A stretch of DNA of 34,458 nt, taken from assembly GCA_021773815.1 (NCBI GenBank), contig JAJFJS010000130.1:1-34458 (forward strand), given 5' to 3'. The notes below the pieces were generated by a model, which searched no databases, had not been told where the DNA came from, and worked only from the letters and a program-made list of their open reading frames with translations. This document shows, one piece after another, positions 1 through 7,904 of this stretch; positions within the stretch are counted from its first letter, which is position 1, and each line of letters starts with the position of its first letter. A program made the position numbers and the translations under genes. This DNA is from Gammaproteobacteria bacterium. GTDB taxonomy: Bacteria; Pseudomonadota; Gammaproteobacteria; Steroidobacterales; GCA-2729495.

Positions 1-127
1 CCAGCATGAGTTCGATCACCTCGACGGGGTGCTGTACATCGACCGGATCACCGATAGCCGACAACTCGCCTTCGAACAGGAGTTCGAGCGTTACCATGAC
101 CTGGGGCCTGCCCCCGAACTTCATTAA
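1..127 (+). CDS. def: Peptide deformylase, C-terminal fragment (cut by window edge)
   Basis: The frame starting at base 2 is open to a TAA at 125-127 and gives 41 residues beginning QHEFDHLDGVLYIDRI. The HExDH signature (His-Glu-Phe-Asp-His) followed by LDGVLYIDR is the third conserved block of peptide deformylase, which carries two of the metal-binding histidines and the catalytic glutamate. The enzyme removes the formyl group from nascent polypeptides in the cytoplasm. The tail after this block is about 30 residues and ends with ELH, a normal length. The rest of the gene lies to the left of the window. The stop lies directly against the first palindrome of the repeat cluster. The short length is the only limit on this call. 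Confidence 0.9.
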   Translation, partial: QHEFDHLDGVLYIDRITDSRQLAFEQEFERYHDLGPAPELH

Positions 128-413
128 TGGGGTCAGACCCCAATTTTTCAGGCGCCTTCCTGCGCCGATCCGCTCGATGACGGGCTACAGTACGTACCAA
201 GAAATAACCGCCCGCTATCGCGCCCAGAATTTTGGGGTCTGACCCCAATGTGACCCCGATGAGCGGCCATGGGGTCAGACCCCGATTTTCTTAGCCCCGT
301 CACGCGCCGATCCGTTCACCGACAGGCTGCAGTATGTGATCAGGAAAAAGAGCCCGCTATCGTCTCCAATTTTCGGGGGTCTGACCCCCTGACTTTGGCG
401 GGGGTCGGACCCC
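128..413. repeat. Two tandem MITE/REP-like units bounded by GGGGTCWGACCCC palindromes
   Basis: Five copies of a 13-base palindrome lie here: at 129-141, 234-246, 271-283, 376-388 and a variant GGGGTCGGACCCC at 401-413. The first two bracket a spacer of about 90 bases and the next two bracket a second one. The two spacers are related to each other (both contain GCGCCGATCCG, then a GACNGGCTNCAGTA-like block and CCCGCTATCG). A third copy of the same spacer lies at 2435-2535. This is a dispersed, non-autonomous element bounded by inverted palindromes. Such sequences are typical of REP/BIME families mobilised by RAYT transposases, but no transposase is in the window, so that link is inferred. The remaining bases to 496 hold no gene that I can support. 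Confidence 0.7.
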
Positions 414-496
414 GGTCATGTCGGCGATGTAGAATATTCGCGTAATCGCCAGCCCATGCAGCAGCCGGATTCGGGCCGCCCGGCCGAGTAACGTCC

Positions 497-2218
497 ATGT
501 TTCGAATTCGCCAAGTGCACGATGCCGTCACCACTCAGAACCAGTTGGCGATATCGGCGGTGCTGCGTATCTACGAGGACGCGTTTTCCTATGATCCGCA
601 ATACGCGTCCAAGATCGCCAGGATTCTGCAGTTTACGAGTGACAAGGATTTCGATGTCATCTTACTGGTTGCGGAGGGACAGAAAAATCGGTCTCTCGGG
701 TTTGCGCTGAGTTTCTATTTCACGCGGCAACGTTACGGGTATCTCGATTACCTGATTTCACATCCCAAGCGCAATGCGCGCGGCTACGGCGGTGCGCTGT
801 ATGAGGCGACCTGTGAATGGTTGCTGCAGCGAAAGGCCAAAGGGCTGTTCATGGATGTGCCGCCCGACGACGTCGATTTGTTGATAGAGAGGAAGCGCCT
901 CGGCGTGAACAAGCGGCGGCTGGCCTTCTACGAACGCTTCGGGGCACGGCCGATCATCAACACGGCGTACGAAACGACGACGCATCAGGCCAACGCCGGT
1001 CATGGCACGTACCTGGTCTATGACGATCTTGATACCGGGAAACCGCTGACACGCAAGGATTTGCGCGCCTTCGTCAGGCGACTACTGGGGGTAAAGGCCA
1101 ACCTCGACGAGACGGACGCGCGGGTCAAGCATATCGTGCAGTCGATACAGGATGATCCGGTGCAATTACGGCCGCCGATCTACACTGTGCCGATCAGGCA
1201 CCGACCGGGACCCGATCAGGCCCGCCTGGCGTTCATTACTACCGGCGACGCTCACCAGATCCACCATTTGCGGGAGAAGGGCTATGTCGAACGGCCGGCC
1301 CGGGTGCAGTCCATTCGCAAAGGCATCGATTCGATCCCGTTGGACGAATTCAAGATCAAAGCGTTTTCTGAAAAACATATCCTGCGGGTGCACCAGCCCG
1401 GCCTGTTGAACTTCCTGAAGCAGGGTGGCAAGAATCTGGATTCCGGGCAATTGCTGTACCCGAACGTGTTCCCGATGCGCAGACCGGATCGGATACCCAA
1501 AGCATGGGATATGCGGGCGGGATACTACTGCATCGACACGTTTACGCCGGTGACGGCCAATGCGTACAAGGCCGCCAGGAATGCCGTCAATGTCGCGCTC
1601 ACCGGCGCCGAGCGTATCGGCAAGGGGGCAGAGCTTTGTTACGCGCTGTGCCGCCCCCCGGGTCATCATGCCGAGTCCCGCGCGTTCGGCGGATTCTGTT
1701 ATTTCAATAACGCTGCCATAGCCGCCGATTATCTATCGAAGCTCGGCAGGGTCGCATTCCTGGATATCGATCACCATCATGGCAACGGCTCGCAGGAGAT
1801 TTTTTACCGGCGCAGTGACGTGTATTTCATCTCGATCCACGGACACCCGCGTCTGTGCTATCCGTATTTTGCCGGCTATGCCGATGAGTGCGGCGAAGAT
1901 GAGGGCAAGGGGTTCAACCGGAATCTGCCGCTCTACCCGGGCGTGGATGATCATGCCTATTGCGAAACCCTGTCCAAGGCGATCAACATCATCCATCGCT
2001 TCAAGCCCGATTACCTCGTGCTGTCCCTCGGATTCGACATCATGGCGGGTGATCCGACCGGCACCTTTAACGTGTCGTCCAGAGGTATGTTCCGTATCGG
2101 CAGGATGCTCGCGGAAACGGGCATACCGACGTTGGTCGTGCAGGAGGGTGGTTACAGTCTGCGCAACCTGCGCATGGGTGCGATGGAGTTTTTCAAAGGC
2201 ATTACCGGCTTCTCGTGA
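497..2218 (+). CDS. GNAT acetyltransferase-histone deacetylase family fusion protein
   Basis: The protein has 573 residues in two parts. Residues about 1-190 look like a GNAT N-acetyltransferase, with the acetyl-CoA loop RNARGYGGALYE around residues 92-103. Residues about 230-573 are a class II-like histone deacetylase/acetylpolyamine amidohydrolase domain. It keeps the catalytic pair H390-H391 (RPPGHHAE), the zinc ligands D425 and H427 (DIDHHHGNG) and D514 (GFDIMAGDP), and the transition-state tyrosine Y553 (QEGGY). All zinc and catalytic residues are present, so hydrolysis of an acetylated lysine or polyamine is expected in the cytoplasm. The fusion places an acetyl donor reaction and an acetyl removal reaction in one chain. 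The ATG at 497 is the only good start before the GNAT fold. The substrate is unknown. Confidence 0.9.
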   Translation: MFRIRQVHDAVTTQNQLAISAVLRIYEDAFSYDPQYASKIARILQFTSDKDFDVILLVAEGQKNRSLGFALSFYFTRQRYGYLDYLISHPKRNARGYGGALYEATCEWLLQRKAKGLFMDVPPDDVDLLIERKRLGVNKRRLAFYERFGARPIINTAYETTTHQANAGHGTYLVYDDLDTGKPLTRKDLRAFVRRLLGVKANLDETDARVKHIVQSIQDDPVQLRPPIYTVPIRHRPGPDQARLAFITTGDAHQIHHLREKGYVERPARVQSIRKGIDSIPLDEFKIKAFSEKHILRVHQPGLLNFLKQGGKNLDSGQLLYPNVFPMRRPDRIPKAWDMRAGYYCIDTFTPVTANAYKAARNAVNVALTGAERIGKGAELCYALCRPPGHHAESRAFGGFCYFNNAAIAADYLSKLGRVAFLDIDHHHGNGSQEIFYRRSDVYFISIHGHPRLCYPYFAGYADECGEDEGKGFNRNLPLYPGVDDHAYCETLSKAINIIHRFKPDYLVLSLGFDIMAGDPTGTFNVSSRGMFRIGRMLAETGIPTLVVQEGGYSLRNLRMGAMEFFKGITGFS

Positions 2219-2234
2219 TAGCGGGCGTTAGTTA

Positions 2235-2434
2235 TTGGTGTCTGACACCAATTTCCTCTGGCCGTGCAGGAGGGTGGCTACAGCCTGCGTAATTTGCGTA
2301 TGGGTGCGATGGAATTCTTCAAAGGCATTACGGCTGCGCGTGATATTGGGCGTCAGGAATTGGTGTCAGACACCAAATCTTCTCTCGTGATCGTGAGCGT
2401 AAGAAATTAGGAAGATTTTGGTGCCTGACACCAA
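2235..2434. repeat. Three TTGGTGTCWGACACCAA palindromes
   Basis: Nearly identical 17-base palindromes lie at 2235-2251 (TTGGTGTCTGACACCAA), 2360-2376 (same with TCAGA) and 2418-2434 (one change, GCC for GTC). They resemble the GGGGTCTGACCCC family at 128-413 but have TGGTGT arms in place of GGGGT. The first two follow the two copies of the deacetylase 3' end at the same relative position, so palindrome and coding end were duplicated together. They could form hairpins in the transcript downstream of the deacetylase gene. Confidence 0.7.
2264..2410 (+). pseudogene. Remnant of a second histone deacetylase gene (C-terminus only)
   Basis: Beginning at GTG 2264 this stretch repeats the C-terminal coding end of the preceding gene (2138-2209). 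The first 23 codons encode the same residues, starting VQEGGYSLRNL and running through MEFFKGIT. At least nine of these codons differ, and every difference is silent (for example GGT/GGC, AGT/AGC, AAC/AAT, CTG/TTG, GAG/GAA). The frame then diverges and continues through a palindrome to TAG at 2408-2410. There is no upstream deacetylase sequence for it, so it cannot make a working enzyme. The silent pattern shows that it came from a paralogue that was once under selection and has lost everything but its end. Confidence 0.75.
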
Positions 2435-2552
2435 TTTCCAGACGCCAATTTCCAGGACTCGTGGCGCGCCGACCCAATCATCGACGGGCTGTCGTACGTG
2501 CTCAGGAAGAAGATTCCTCCGGCGCCCCCGGAATATTGGGGTCTGACCCCAA
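2435..2552. repeat. Third copy of the palindrome-bounded element, running into the tetR 3' end
   Basis: The spacer at 2435-2535 contains the block GGCGCGCCGACCCAATCATC followed by GACGGGCTG and TCAGGAAGAAGAT. It aligns with the spacers at 142-232 and 284-374. The left boundary is the TTGGTGCCTGACACCAA palindrome (2418-2434) and the right boundary is TTGGGGTCTGACCCCAA (2536-2552). The element therefore carries one palindrome of each class. It overlaps the 3' end of the regulator gene on the minus strand and supplies its last codons and its stop. Confidence 0.65.
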
Positions 2553-3227
2553 TGTATCGAGTAGCTGCGAAAGGATATCGGCCTGACCGTTGCGAATGAT
2601 GCGTTTGATCCGGGCCAGCAGCATCAGGTCGTCGGCGATCTTCTCGATGCGTGCCATCGCATCGTTCCAGCCCTCGTCGGTATCGAGCCGCAGGCCCGTG
2701 TGCGCGCTTTCGTGGCGGGAGCGCAGCGCGAGGTAATTGATCGCGCTGTACAGGACAAACATCAGGTTCCAGTTGTCCGGCTCGCGAATTTCCGGGTGCA
2801 GCAGCACGTCCCGCATATTCTCTTGCAGCCATTTCTGGCGGCGGTCGTCCAGCACCTGCAGCCATTCCGGCGGACAGCCGAGCTCCGCCGTCAGCAGTTC
2901 GAGCGTGACCGGGCTGTTGCGGAGTTTGTCGGCGGTCGTGATCAGGAAGCGTTTGAGATGGACCTTAAAATCGGTGCCGTCGTCCTCGGTCGGAAAATCG
3001 TAATTCGGCCAGATCGTCTCGCGCTCGGCCCAGGCCGCCGCGAGGCCGGCCATATTGCCGAAATAGTCGTACAGCAGCGGTTTGCTGAAACCGGCCTCGG
3101 CCATGATGCTCGTCGGATTCGCAGCGGCTACCCCGTCCCGGGCGATCACGCGCTCAAAGGCGTCCAGGATCGCGGCCTCCGTGGTCTGTCGATTGCGCCG
3201 CTGTTTCGGCTTGGTGGATCGGGTCAT
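2502..3227 (-). CDS. TetR/AcrR family transcriptional regulator
   Basis: The protein has 241 residues. Residues about 15-65 form the TetR helix-turn-helix: an amphipathic first helix (AAILDAFERVIARDGV), then TSIMAEAGFSKPLLYDYFGN with the typical recognition-helix ending. The remainder is the helical ligand-binding and dimerisation domain. It is divergent from the flavin oxidoreductase gene at 3455, and a strong palindrome lies 30 bases upstream of its start, so autoregulation and control of the divergent gene are likely. The last 15 or so residues (LGSDPNIPGAPEESSS) come from the repeat element at 2418-2552, so the native C-terminus was replaced by read-through into the insertion. The ligand is unknown. 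The start at 3227 precedes a basic leader, which is normal for the family. Confidence 0.88.
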   Translation of the reverse strand: MTRSTKPKQRRNRQTTEAAILDAFERVIARDGVAAANPTSIMAEAGFSKPLLYDYFGNMAGLAAAWAERETIWPNYDFPTEDDGTDFKVHLKRFLITTADKLRNSPVTLELLTAELGCPPEWLQVLDDRRQKWLQENMRDVLLHPEIREPDNWNLMFVLYSAINYLALRSRHESAHTGLRLDTDEGWNDAMARIEKIADDLMLLARIKRIIRNGQADILSQLLDTLGSDPNIPGAPEESSS

Positions 3228-3256
3228 TGATATGCCCTGGGCTAAGAACAGCCAAT

Positions 3257-3280
3257 ATTACCTACGCGGTCGTAAGTAAT
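3257..3280. promoter_or_regulatory. Candidate TetR operator
   Basis: This is a 24-base near-perfect palindrome. The left arm is ATTACCTACG, the spacer is CGGT and the right arm is CGTAAGTAAT, with one mismatch between the arms. It lies 30 bases upstream of the tetR start and about 175 bases upstream of the divergent flavin oxidoreductase gene. Length, symmetry and position fit an operator for the adjacent TetR protein. Confidence 0.6.
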
Positions 3281-3360
3281 GCAATTCGTGCAGCCCGATT
3301 TGACGCGTTTGTTTACCATAATCGACGCTTTCCAAAGCCCCTTACCGGTCATGGTTGCTT

Positions 3361-3380
3361 TTAACCTACCGCGTAGTAAG
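3361..3380. promoter_or_regulatory. Possible second, weaker operator half-sites
   Basis: The sequence TTAACCTACCGCGTAGTAAG shares the CCTAC...GTAGTAAG character and the TACGCGGT core (on the opposite strand) with the palindrome at 3257-3280. Its symmetry is limited to a short CTAC/GTAG core. It lies about 75 bases upstream of the flavin oxidoreductase start, a sensible place for a repressor site. Confidence 0.3.
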
Positions 3381-3454
3381 ATTCTGTCGGAACGACTCAC
3401 CCCTGAACCCAGTCGCCATATTGGCGTTGCGGGTTCGGCCATGCATGGAGTGCG

Positions 3455-4882
3455 ATGATGACCGGTGCATTGAGCCGACGAAAGACACTGAAATGGCTCG
3501 CCGCAGCAGGCGGTGTTGCCGGATTGCCCGTCTCGCTGACCGGCTGCGGACGCGGCAAACCCGATGCCGACGTCATCGTGATCGGCGCCGGGCTGGCCGG
3601 ACTCAACGCGGCGGTCCTGCTGCAGGAACAGGGCGCCGACGTACTGCTCGTGGAAGGCAGTGAGCGAATCGGTGGCCGGGTATACACGCGCGATGATTTG
3701 CCGGGGCACCCGGATGCGGGCGGCAGCGAATTCAGCATCGACACCTATGCGCGGATCGTCGATCGCATCGATCGCCTCGGGCTGCGCGCCATACCCTGGC
3801 GCGGGGGCGGCATTGAATTCGGTTACCACGTCAACGGCCAACTCGTCCATCCGGACGCCTGGCCGACGTCGGAATTCAACGGCATCGAGAGCCCGGCACG
3901 CAATGTTCCGCCGTTGTTCCTGAGCGGCATGTATTTTCCGCGGCCGCTGCCGCTGGCGACGCCCGAGGCCTGGCTGGAGCCTTCTGCTGCGCAATTCGAC
4001 ATCCCGTTCAGTGATTTCCTGCGCCAGAACGGCGCCAATGCCGAGGCATTACGGTTGATCGAGGCGCGCGCCGAGGCAGATTCGCTCGACGATATCTCTG
4101 CGCTCTGGCAGATGCATGTCCAGCAGTTCAATGTGGCGTCCGGCGCGCTGACGCAACTGCGCAATCTCGAGGGCGGCATGAGTCGCTTCACGGATGCGAT
4201 GGCGAACCAGCTGAACCGGGAAGTGCGTCTGCGCGCGAAGGTAACCGGCATTCGTTCGGATCGAGACGGTGTCGAAGTGCAGGTTGTCGGCCGCCAATCG
4301 CTGCGCGCGCGTTTCGTCGTCTGCACGATGCCGTTGCCGTTGCTGCGTGACGTTGCATTCGATCCGCCGCTGCCGGCGCTGCAAGCCGGAGCAGTTGCGC
4401 AGACGCCGTACAGCGAGCACACCGATGTTTTCCTCGAAATCAAGGCGCCGTTCTGGGAAGAAGACGAGCTGCCGACATCGCTGTGGACCGACGGCAAGCT
4501 GGGCATCGTGCTGAAGATGAATTCGGAGGCCGAGCACGGTTACCTGTGGGTCGCCATCGCCGGCCGGTCCAGTATTCCGTGGCGGACGATGTCCGATGAC
4601 GACGTCATGGCCGCGGTCACGGCCGAACTGGCCCGCGTTCGGCCCAGCACGGCCGGCCGCGTCGCACCGATGGCTGTGCAGAACTGGAGCAGGCACCCGT
4701 GGACCCGCGGCCACCTGGCGTATCGCGGACCGGGACAGATCAGCAAGTTCGGCGCCGTGCTGACCGAACCGCATTTGCGTACGCATTTCGCGGGCGAGCA
4801 CACGGCAAAATTGACCATGGGCATGGAAGGGGCCATGGAGTCCGGGGAACGAGCAGCTTTGGAGATTCTGCTGCAAATCTGA
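3455..4882 (+). CDS. Tat-exported flavin-dependent amine oxidase family protein
   Basis: The protein has 475 residues. The N-terminus has a twin-arginine motif (SRRKTLKW, residues 7-14), a short hydrophobic stretch and a lipobox LTGC with Cys31, so it is probably exported folded and anchored as a lipoprotein. The FAD-binding dinucleotide fold begins at VIVIGAGLAGL (GAGLAG at residues 44-49), continues with LLVEGSERIGGRV, and closes with the C-terminal FAD block HFAGEHTAKLTMGMEGAMESGERAA typical of monoamine oxidase/polyamine oxidase relatives. It would oxidise an amine or related substrate with oxygen or another acceptor in the periplasm. It lies between the divergent tetR and the TonB receptor gene, 115 bases upstream of the latter, which suggests shared control. 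The start could equally be the second ATG at 3458. Confidence 0.85.
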   Translation: MMTGALSRRKTLKWLAAAGGVAGLPVSLTGCGRGKPDADVIVIGAGLAGLNAAVLLQEQGADVLLVEGSERIGGRVYTRDDLPGHPDAGGSEFSIDTYARIVDRIDRLGLRAIPWRGGGIEFGYHVNGQLVHPDAWPTSEFNGIESPARNVPPLFLSGMYFPRPLPLATPEAWLEPSAAQFDIPFSDFLRQNGANAEALRLIEARAEADSLDDISALWQMHVQQFNVASGALTQLRNLEGGMSRFTDAMANQLNREVRLRAKVTGIRSDRDGVEVQVVGRQSLRARFVVCTMPLPLLRDVAFDPPLPALQAGAVAQTPYSEHTDVFLEIKAPFWEEDELPTSLWTDGKLGIVLKMNSEAEHGYLWVAIAGRSSIPWRTMSDDDVMAAVTAELARVRPSTAGRVAPMAVQNWSRHPWTRGHLAYRGPGQISKFGAVLTEPHLRTHFAGEHTAKLTMGMEGAMESGERAALEILLQI

Positions 4883-4997
4883 TTGCAGCCGATGGGCTCG
4901 TGTTCGCGGGTTGATACACAGAGCGGCAACGCTGCAGGATGCGGCGAAGCCAACGGGGGGCAATGTTCTTGCCCGGAACATCCTTGGGAGAATGATC

Positions 4998-7523
4998 ATG
5001 AAGTTTGGGAAGACAACCGCGTCGAGCGGCTGTGTGGTTGGACTGGCGGGGCTGTTGTTCGCGGCACCCTGGGCATCGGTCTGGGCCGCAAACGGCGCGC
5101 AATCGACCAAAGAAGAAATCGTCATCACCACGCGTAAACGGGCCGAGAACCTCCAGAAGGTTCCGGTTGCCGTCGGCGTGTTCGACGATACGAGTATCGA
5201 CAAACTCAATATCACCGGCGCCGCGGACATCGGCAAGTATTCGCCGAGCCTGATTTTCGACCAGGGATTTGCGGCGCAGGACGTGCGCATCACAATCCGC
5301 GGACTGGCCCCGACGCGCGGGCGGCAGAATGCGGCCGTGCTCGTCGACGGTATCGACGTCACGGGACTGGCCATACAGTCGAACGGCGGGTCGCTGCTGA
5401 TCAATCCGCGGCTGTTCGACCTCGAGCGCATCGAGGTCGTCAAGGGCCCGCAGAACGCCCTGTATGGCCGGACGGCCTTTGCGGGCGCGATCAACTACAT
5501 CACGCGCAAGCCGACCGACGACCTGACGGCACAGGTATACACCGACCTCGGTGACAACAGCCGTTACGACGTTCGCGGTTCCGTGGCCGGGCCGCTGGTG
5601 CCGGGCGTGTTGCTCGGCGGACTCAGTGCGGCGGTGTGGACCGACGACGGGCACCACAGCAACTCGGCGACCGGCGGCGATATCGGCGGTGCCGAAGGCT
5701 GGGGCCTGTCCGGTTCGCTGTTGTGGAATATCTCCGAGCGGTTCAGCGCGAATGCGCGGGTTGAATACACCGATGACGAACTCGATCAATCGGCGTACAC
5801 CAGCATCACGCCGACCGTCATGGTGCCGTTGCCGGCCAACGCGTTCACGGGTGTCATCGCGCCGTCCGTCGCGTCGATCGAGTCGGTACGCGGCACGCTG
5901 CCGGACGGCGACAGCCGGGCCGTGACGCTGTCGGAAGATCCGCGCACCGGCGGAGACTACCCGGGTGTCGAGCGTGAACTCCTGCGCGCGTCGCTGATTC
6001 TCGATTACGACTTCGGGCCGGTCAGCCTGGTCTCGCTGACCGGTTACACGGATGGCGACACGTTCAGCTTTGAGGACGCGCGCCGCGAGGGCAGCGTTTC
6101 AGCCGCCGGCAAGACGACGGGCGCCGAGTTCTGGGCCGACGAGCAGACCGAGGTCATCAGCCAGGAACTGCGTCTGCAGTCCAACAGCGACGGTGCGCTG
6201 AACTGGACCGTCGGCGCTCTGTACTGGGAAGAGAACGTCGATTTTGTCGACGGCGGCGTGAACTGTATCGCCAACAGCCTGTTCTCGCCGTTTCCGCCGC
6301 CGGGCGGCATCGTGCCGGGCGCCAATTGCGGCGCGCCGATTGCGGCGATCACCGATGCGCTGCGCTTCGCCGATCCGTGGGAGCGCGACAGCGAGCACTG
6401 GTCGGTCTACGGTCTCGTCGACTGGGAATTCATCGAGACATTCTCGGTGGTTTTCGAGGCCCGCTACAGCGATGAGAAGATCACCGTGACAGGTCCCGAC
6501 CGGACGTCCGGCGGCGATCGTTCGCGGGCCATCGACCCGCGCGGGATTCTGTTCGGCACAGCGTTACAGCCGTCGTTCGGCAACATTACCGATTCGGTGT
6601 CCGACGATTTCTTCGCGCCGAAGGTCACGCTGCAGTGGGAACCGGCCGACAACAGCCTGTATTACATTTCTTGGGCGCAGTCGTTCAAGCCCAAGGGCAT
6701 CGCCATTGTCGGCGCGTTGTCCGGCTTCAATCCGCAAGGCAGCAGTTTCGACCAGGAAGAACTGCAGGTCTGGGAGATCGGCGCCAAGACGAGTTGGCTG
6801 GATAATCGCGTGATCCTGAACGGCGCGTTGTTCTACCAGGACTTCAGCGACAAGCAGGTCACGTCCCAGCGTCTCGATCCGGCCACCGGCCTGCTGTTCG
6901 CGGCACCGGTCAACGCGGCCTCGGCGGAGATCTATGGTCTCGAGCTCGATGCGAGCTGGCAGATCACCGAGGGCCTTGAGGTCTATGCGCAGTACACGTA
7001 TCTCGATTCGGAATACAAGGACTACAAACAGCTGAGCAAGGGTCCGGCGCCGATCGCCGACGCCGGCAATTGCACAGTGGTGCCTCCCGTCCCGCCGGAA
7101 ACGGATACCTTCTGCGAGATCGACCTGTCGGGTCGCGATCTCGAGTACGTGCCGGAGCATTCGCTGGTGGCGGGCGTCGAGTATCGCCAGCAGGTCGGCT
7201 CGTCAATGGAGTGGTTCGCCGGCATGAACTACATCTACCAGGATGAGCGCTATACCAGCGCGTTTAATATCGTCTCGTTCGACAGCTACTCGCTGTTCGA
7301 CTTCCGCGCCGGCTTCGGCGGCGAGAACTGGGAGGTACAGGGTTACGTCGACAACGCGTTTGACGACGACACGATCAAGTCGAGCTTCGGCAATACCTAC
7401 AACCAGGGGCTGCGCGTCGCCGCGCCGCCGTTCACGTTTGTACTGCCGCTGAACCAGACGCCGATCCTGCCCGATGGACGCGAAGTCGGCGTGCGGGCGA
7501 GATATCGGTTCGGTACGCGCTGA
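4998..7523 (+). CDS. TonB-dependent outer membrane receptor
   Basis: From ATG 4998 the protein has 841 residues. A GGGAG ribosome-binding site lies about 8 bases upstream of this ATG; the ATG at 4992 is too close to it. The signal peptide ends at VWA|ANG (residue 30). A TonB box (EEIVITT) follows at residues about 38-44. The plug domain contains VRITIRGLAPTRGR and IEVVKGPQNALYGRTAFAGA, both hallmarks of the family. The rest is the 22-strand barrel, ending in VGVRARYRFGTR. It imports a large or scarce ligand across the outer membrane using TonB energy; the ligand cannot be told from sequence. Its position behind the flavin oxidoreductase suggests that it may import the oxidase substrate. A terminator follows at 7616. 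Confidence 0.93.
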   Translation: MKFGKTTASSGCVVGLAGLLFAAPWASVWAANGAQSTKEEIVITTRKRAENLQKVPVAVGVFDDTSIDKLNITGAADIGKYSPSLIFDQGFAAQDVRITIRGLAPTRGRQNAAVLVDGIDVTGLAIQSNGGSLLINPRLFDLERIEVVKGPQNALYGRTAFAGAINYITRKPTDDLTAQVYTDLGDNSRYDVRGSVAGPLVPGVLLGGLSAAVWTDDGHHSNSATGGDIGGAEGWGLSGSLLWNISERFSANARVEYTDDELDQSAYTSITPTVMVPLPANAFTGVIAPSVASIESVRGTLPDGDSRAVTLSEDPRTGGDYPGVERELLRASLILDYDFGPVSLVSLTGYTDGDTFSFEDARREGSVSAAGKTTGAEFWADEQTEVISQELRLQSNSDGALNWTVGALYWEENVDFVDGGVNCIANSLFSPFPPPGGIVPGANCGAPIAAITDALRFADPWERDSEHWSVYGLVDWEFIETFSVVFEARYSDEKITVTGPDRTSGGDRSRAIDPRGILFGTALQPSFGNITDSVSDDFFAPKVTLQWEPADNSLYYISWAQSFKPKGIAIVGALSGFNPQGSSFDQEELQVWEIGAKTSWLDNRVILNGALFYQDFSDKQVTSQRLDPATGLLFAAPVNAASAEIYGLELDASWQITEGLEVYAQYTYLDSEYKDYKQLSKGPAPIADAGNCTVVPPVPPETDTFCEIDLSGRDLEYVPEHSLVAGVEYRQQVGSSMEWFAGMNYIYQDERYTSAFNIVSFDSYSLFDFRAGFGGENWEVQGYVDNAFDDDTIKSSFGNTYNQGLRVAAPPFTFVLPLNQTPILPDGREVGVRARYRFGTR

Positions 7524-7615
7524 TCGTTGCGTTTGCGGTCGCCGGAATTTTCCGGAGATCGCCGTAATCGGGACGGCGCCGCTGCTTGTTGCCGGCGTCC
7601 GTTACCGTCCCCCGA

Positions 7616-7649
7616 CTCCCGGTCGCTTCGGCGCCCGGGAGTTTTTTTT
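7616..7649 (+). terminator. Rho-independent terminator after the TonB receptor gene
   Basis: The stem arms are CTCCCGG (7616-7622) and CCGGGAG (7635-7641), directly followed by eight T residues (7642-7649). It lies 93 bases after the receptor stop codon. The bases from 7524 to 7615 and from 7650 to 7816 hold no gene that I can support. Confidence 0.85.
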
Positions 7650-7816
7650 CGTGCGGGCAGAGCCGGAGAATGAAGGGCGCTGTCGGGGGCAAGTAAATAA
7701 GGGGAGCAGTTTCGAAATACAGGGAGACCGTCTTCCTGTTTTCCTCTAAGACCCATCAAGGCATGGACGGGGTGCGATGGCCGGTCAGTACAGCGTTTTC
7801 TTAATGCGGGACGGGA

Positions 7817-7904
7817 ATTAAGGGGACAGTTTACTTATCTCCCGCTGCGATCGATCAAGAAATCGATAGAGTGCAATAGGAGATAAGTAAACTGTCCCCT
7901 TAAT
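7817..7904. repeat. 88-bp element with perfect 26-bp terminal inverted repeats
   Basis: The left arm 7817-7842 begins ATTAAGGGGACAGTTTACTT and the right arm 7879-7904 is its exact reverse complement over all 26 bases. They flank a 36-base AT-richer centre that contains ATCGAT twice. The GGGGACAGTTTACTT motif is recurrent in gammaproteobacterial genomes as a dispersed palindromic repeat. The perfect arms suggest a recent insertion or selection on the hairpin. It lies about 135 bases upstream of the SDR start and might affect its transcript. Confidence 0.75.

Noticed and set aside
4911-4997. N-terminal extension of the TonB receptor from TTG 4911
   Set aside because: It puts 29 residues before a normal signal peptide, and the ribosome-binding site GGGAG lies just before ATG 4998.
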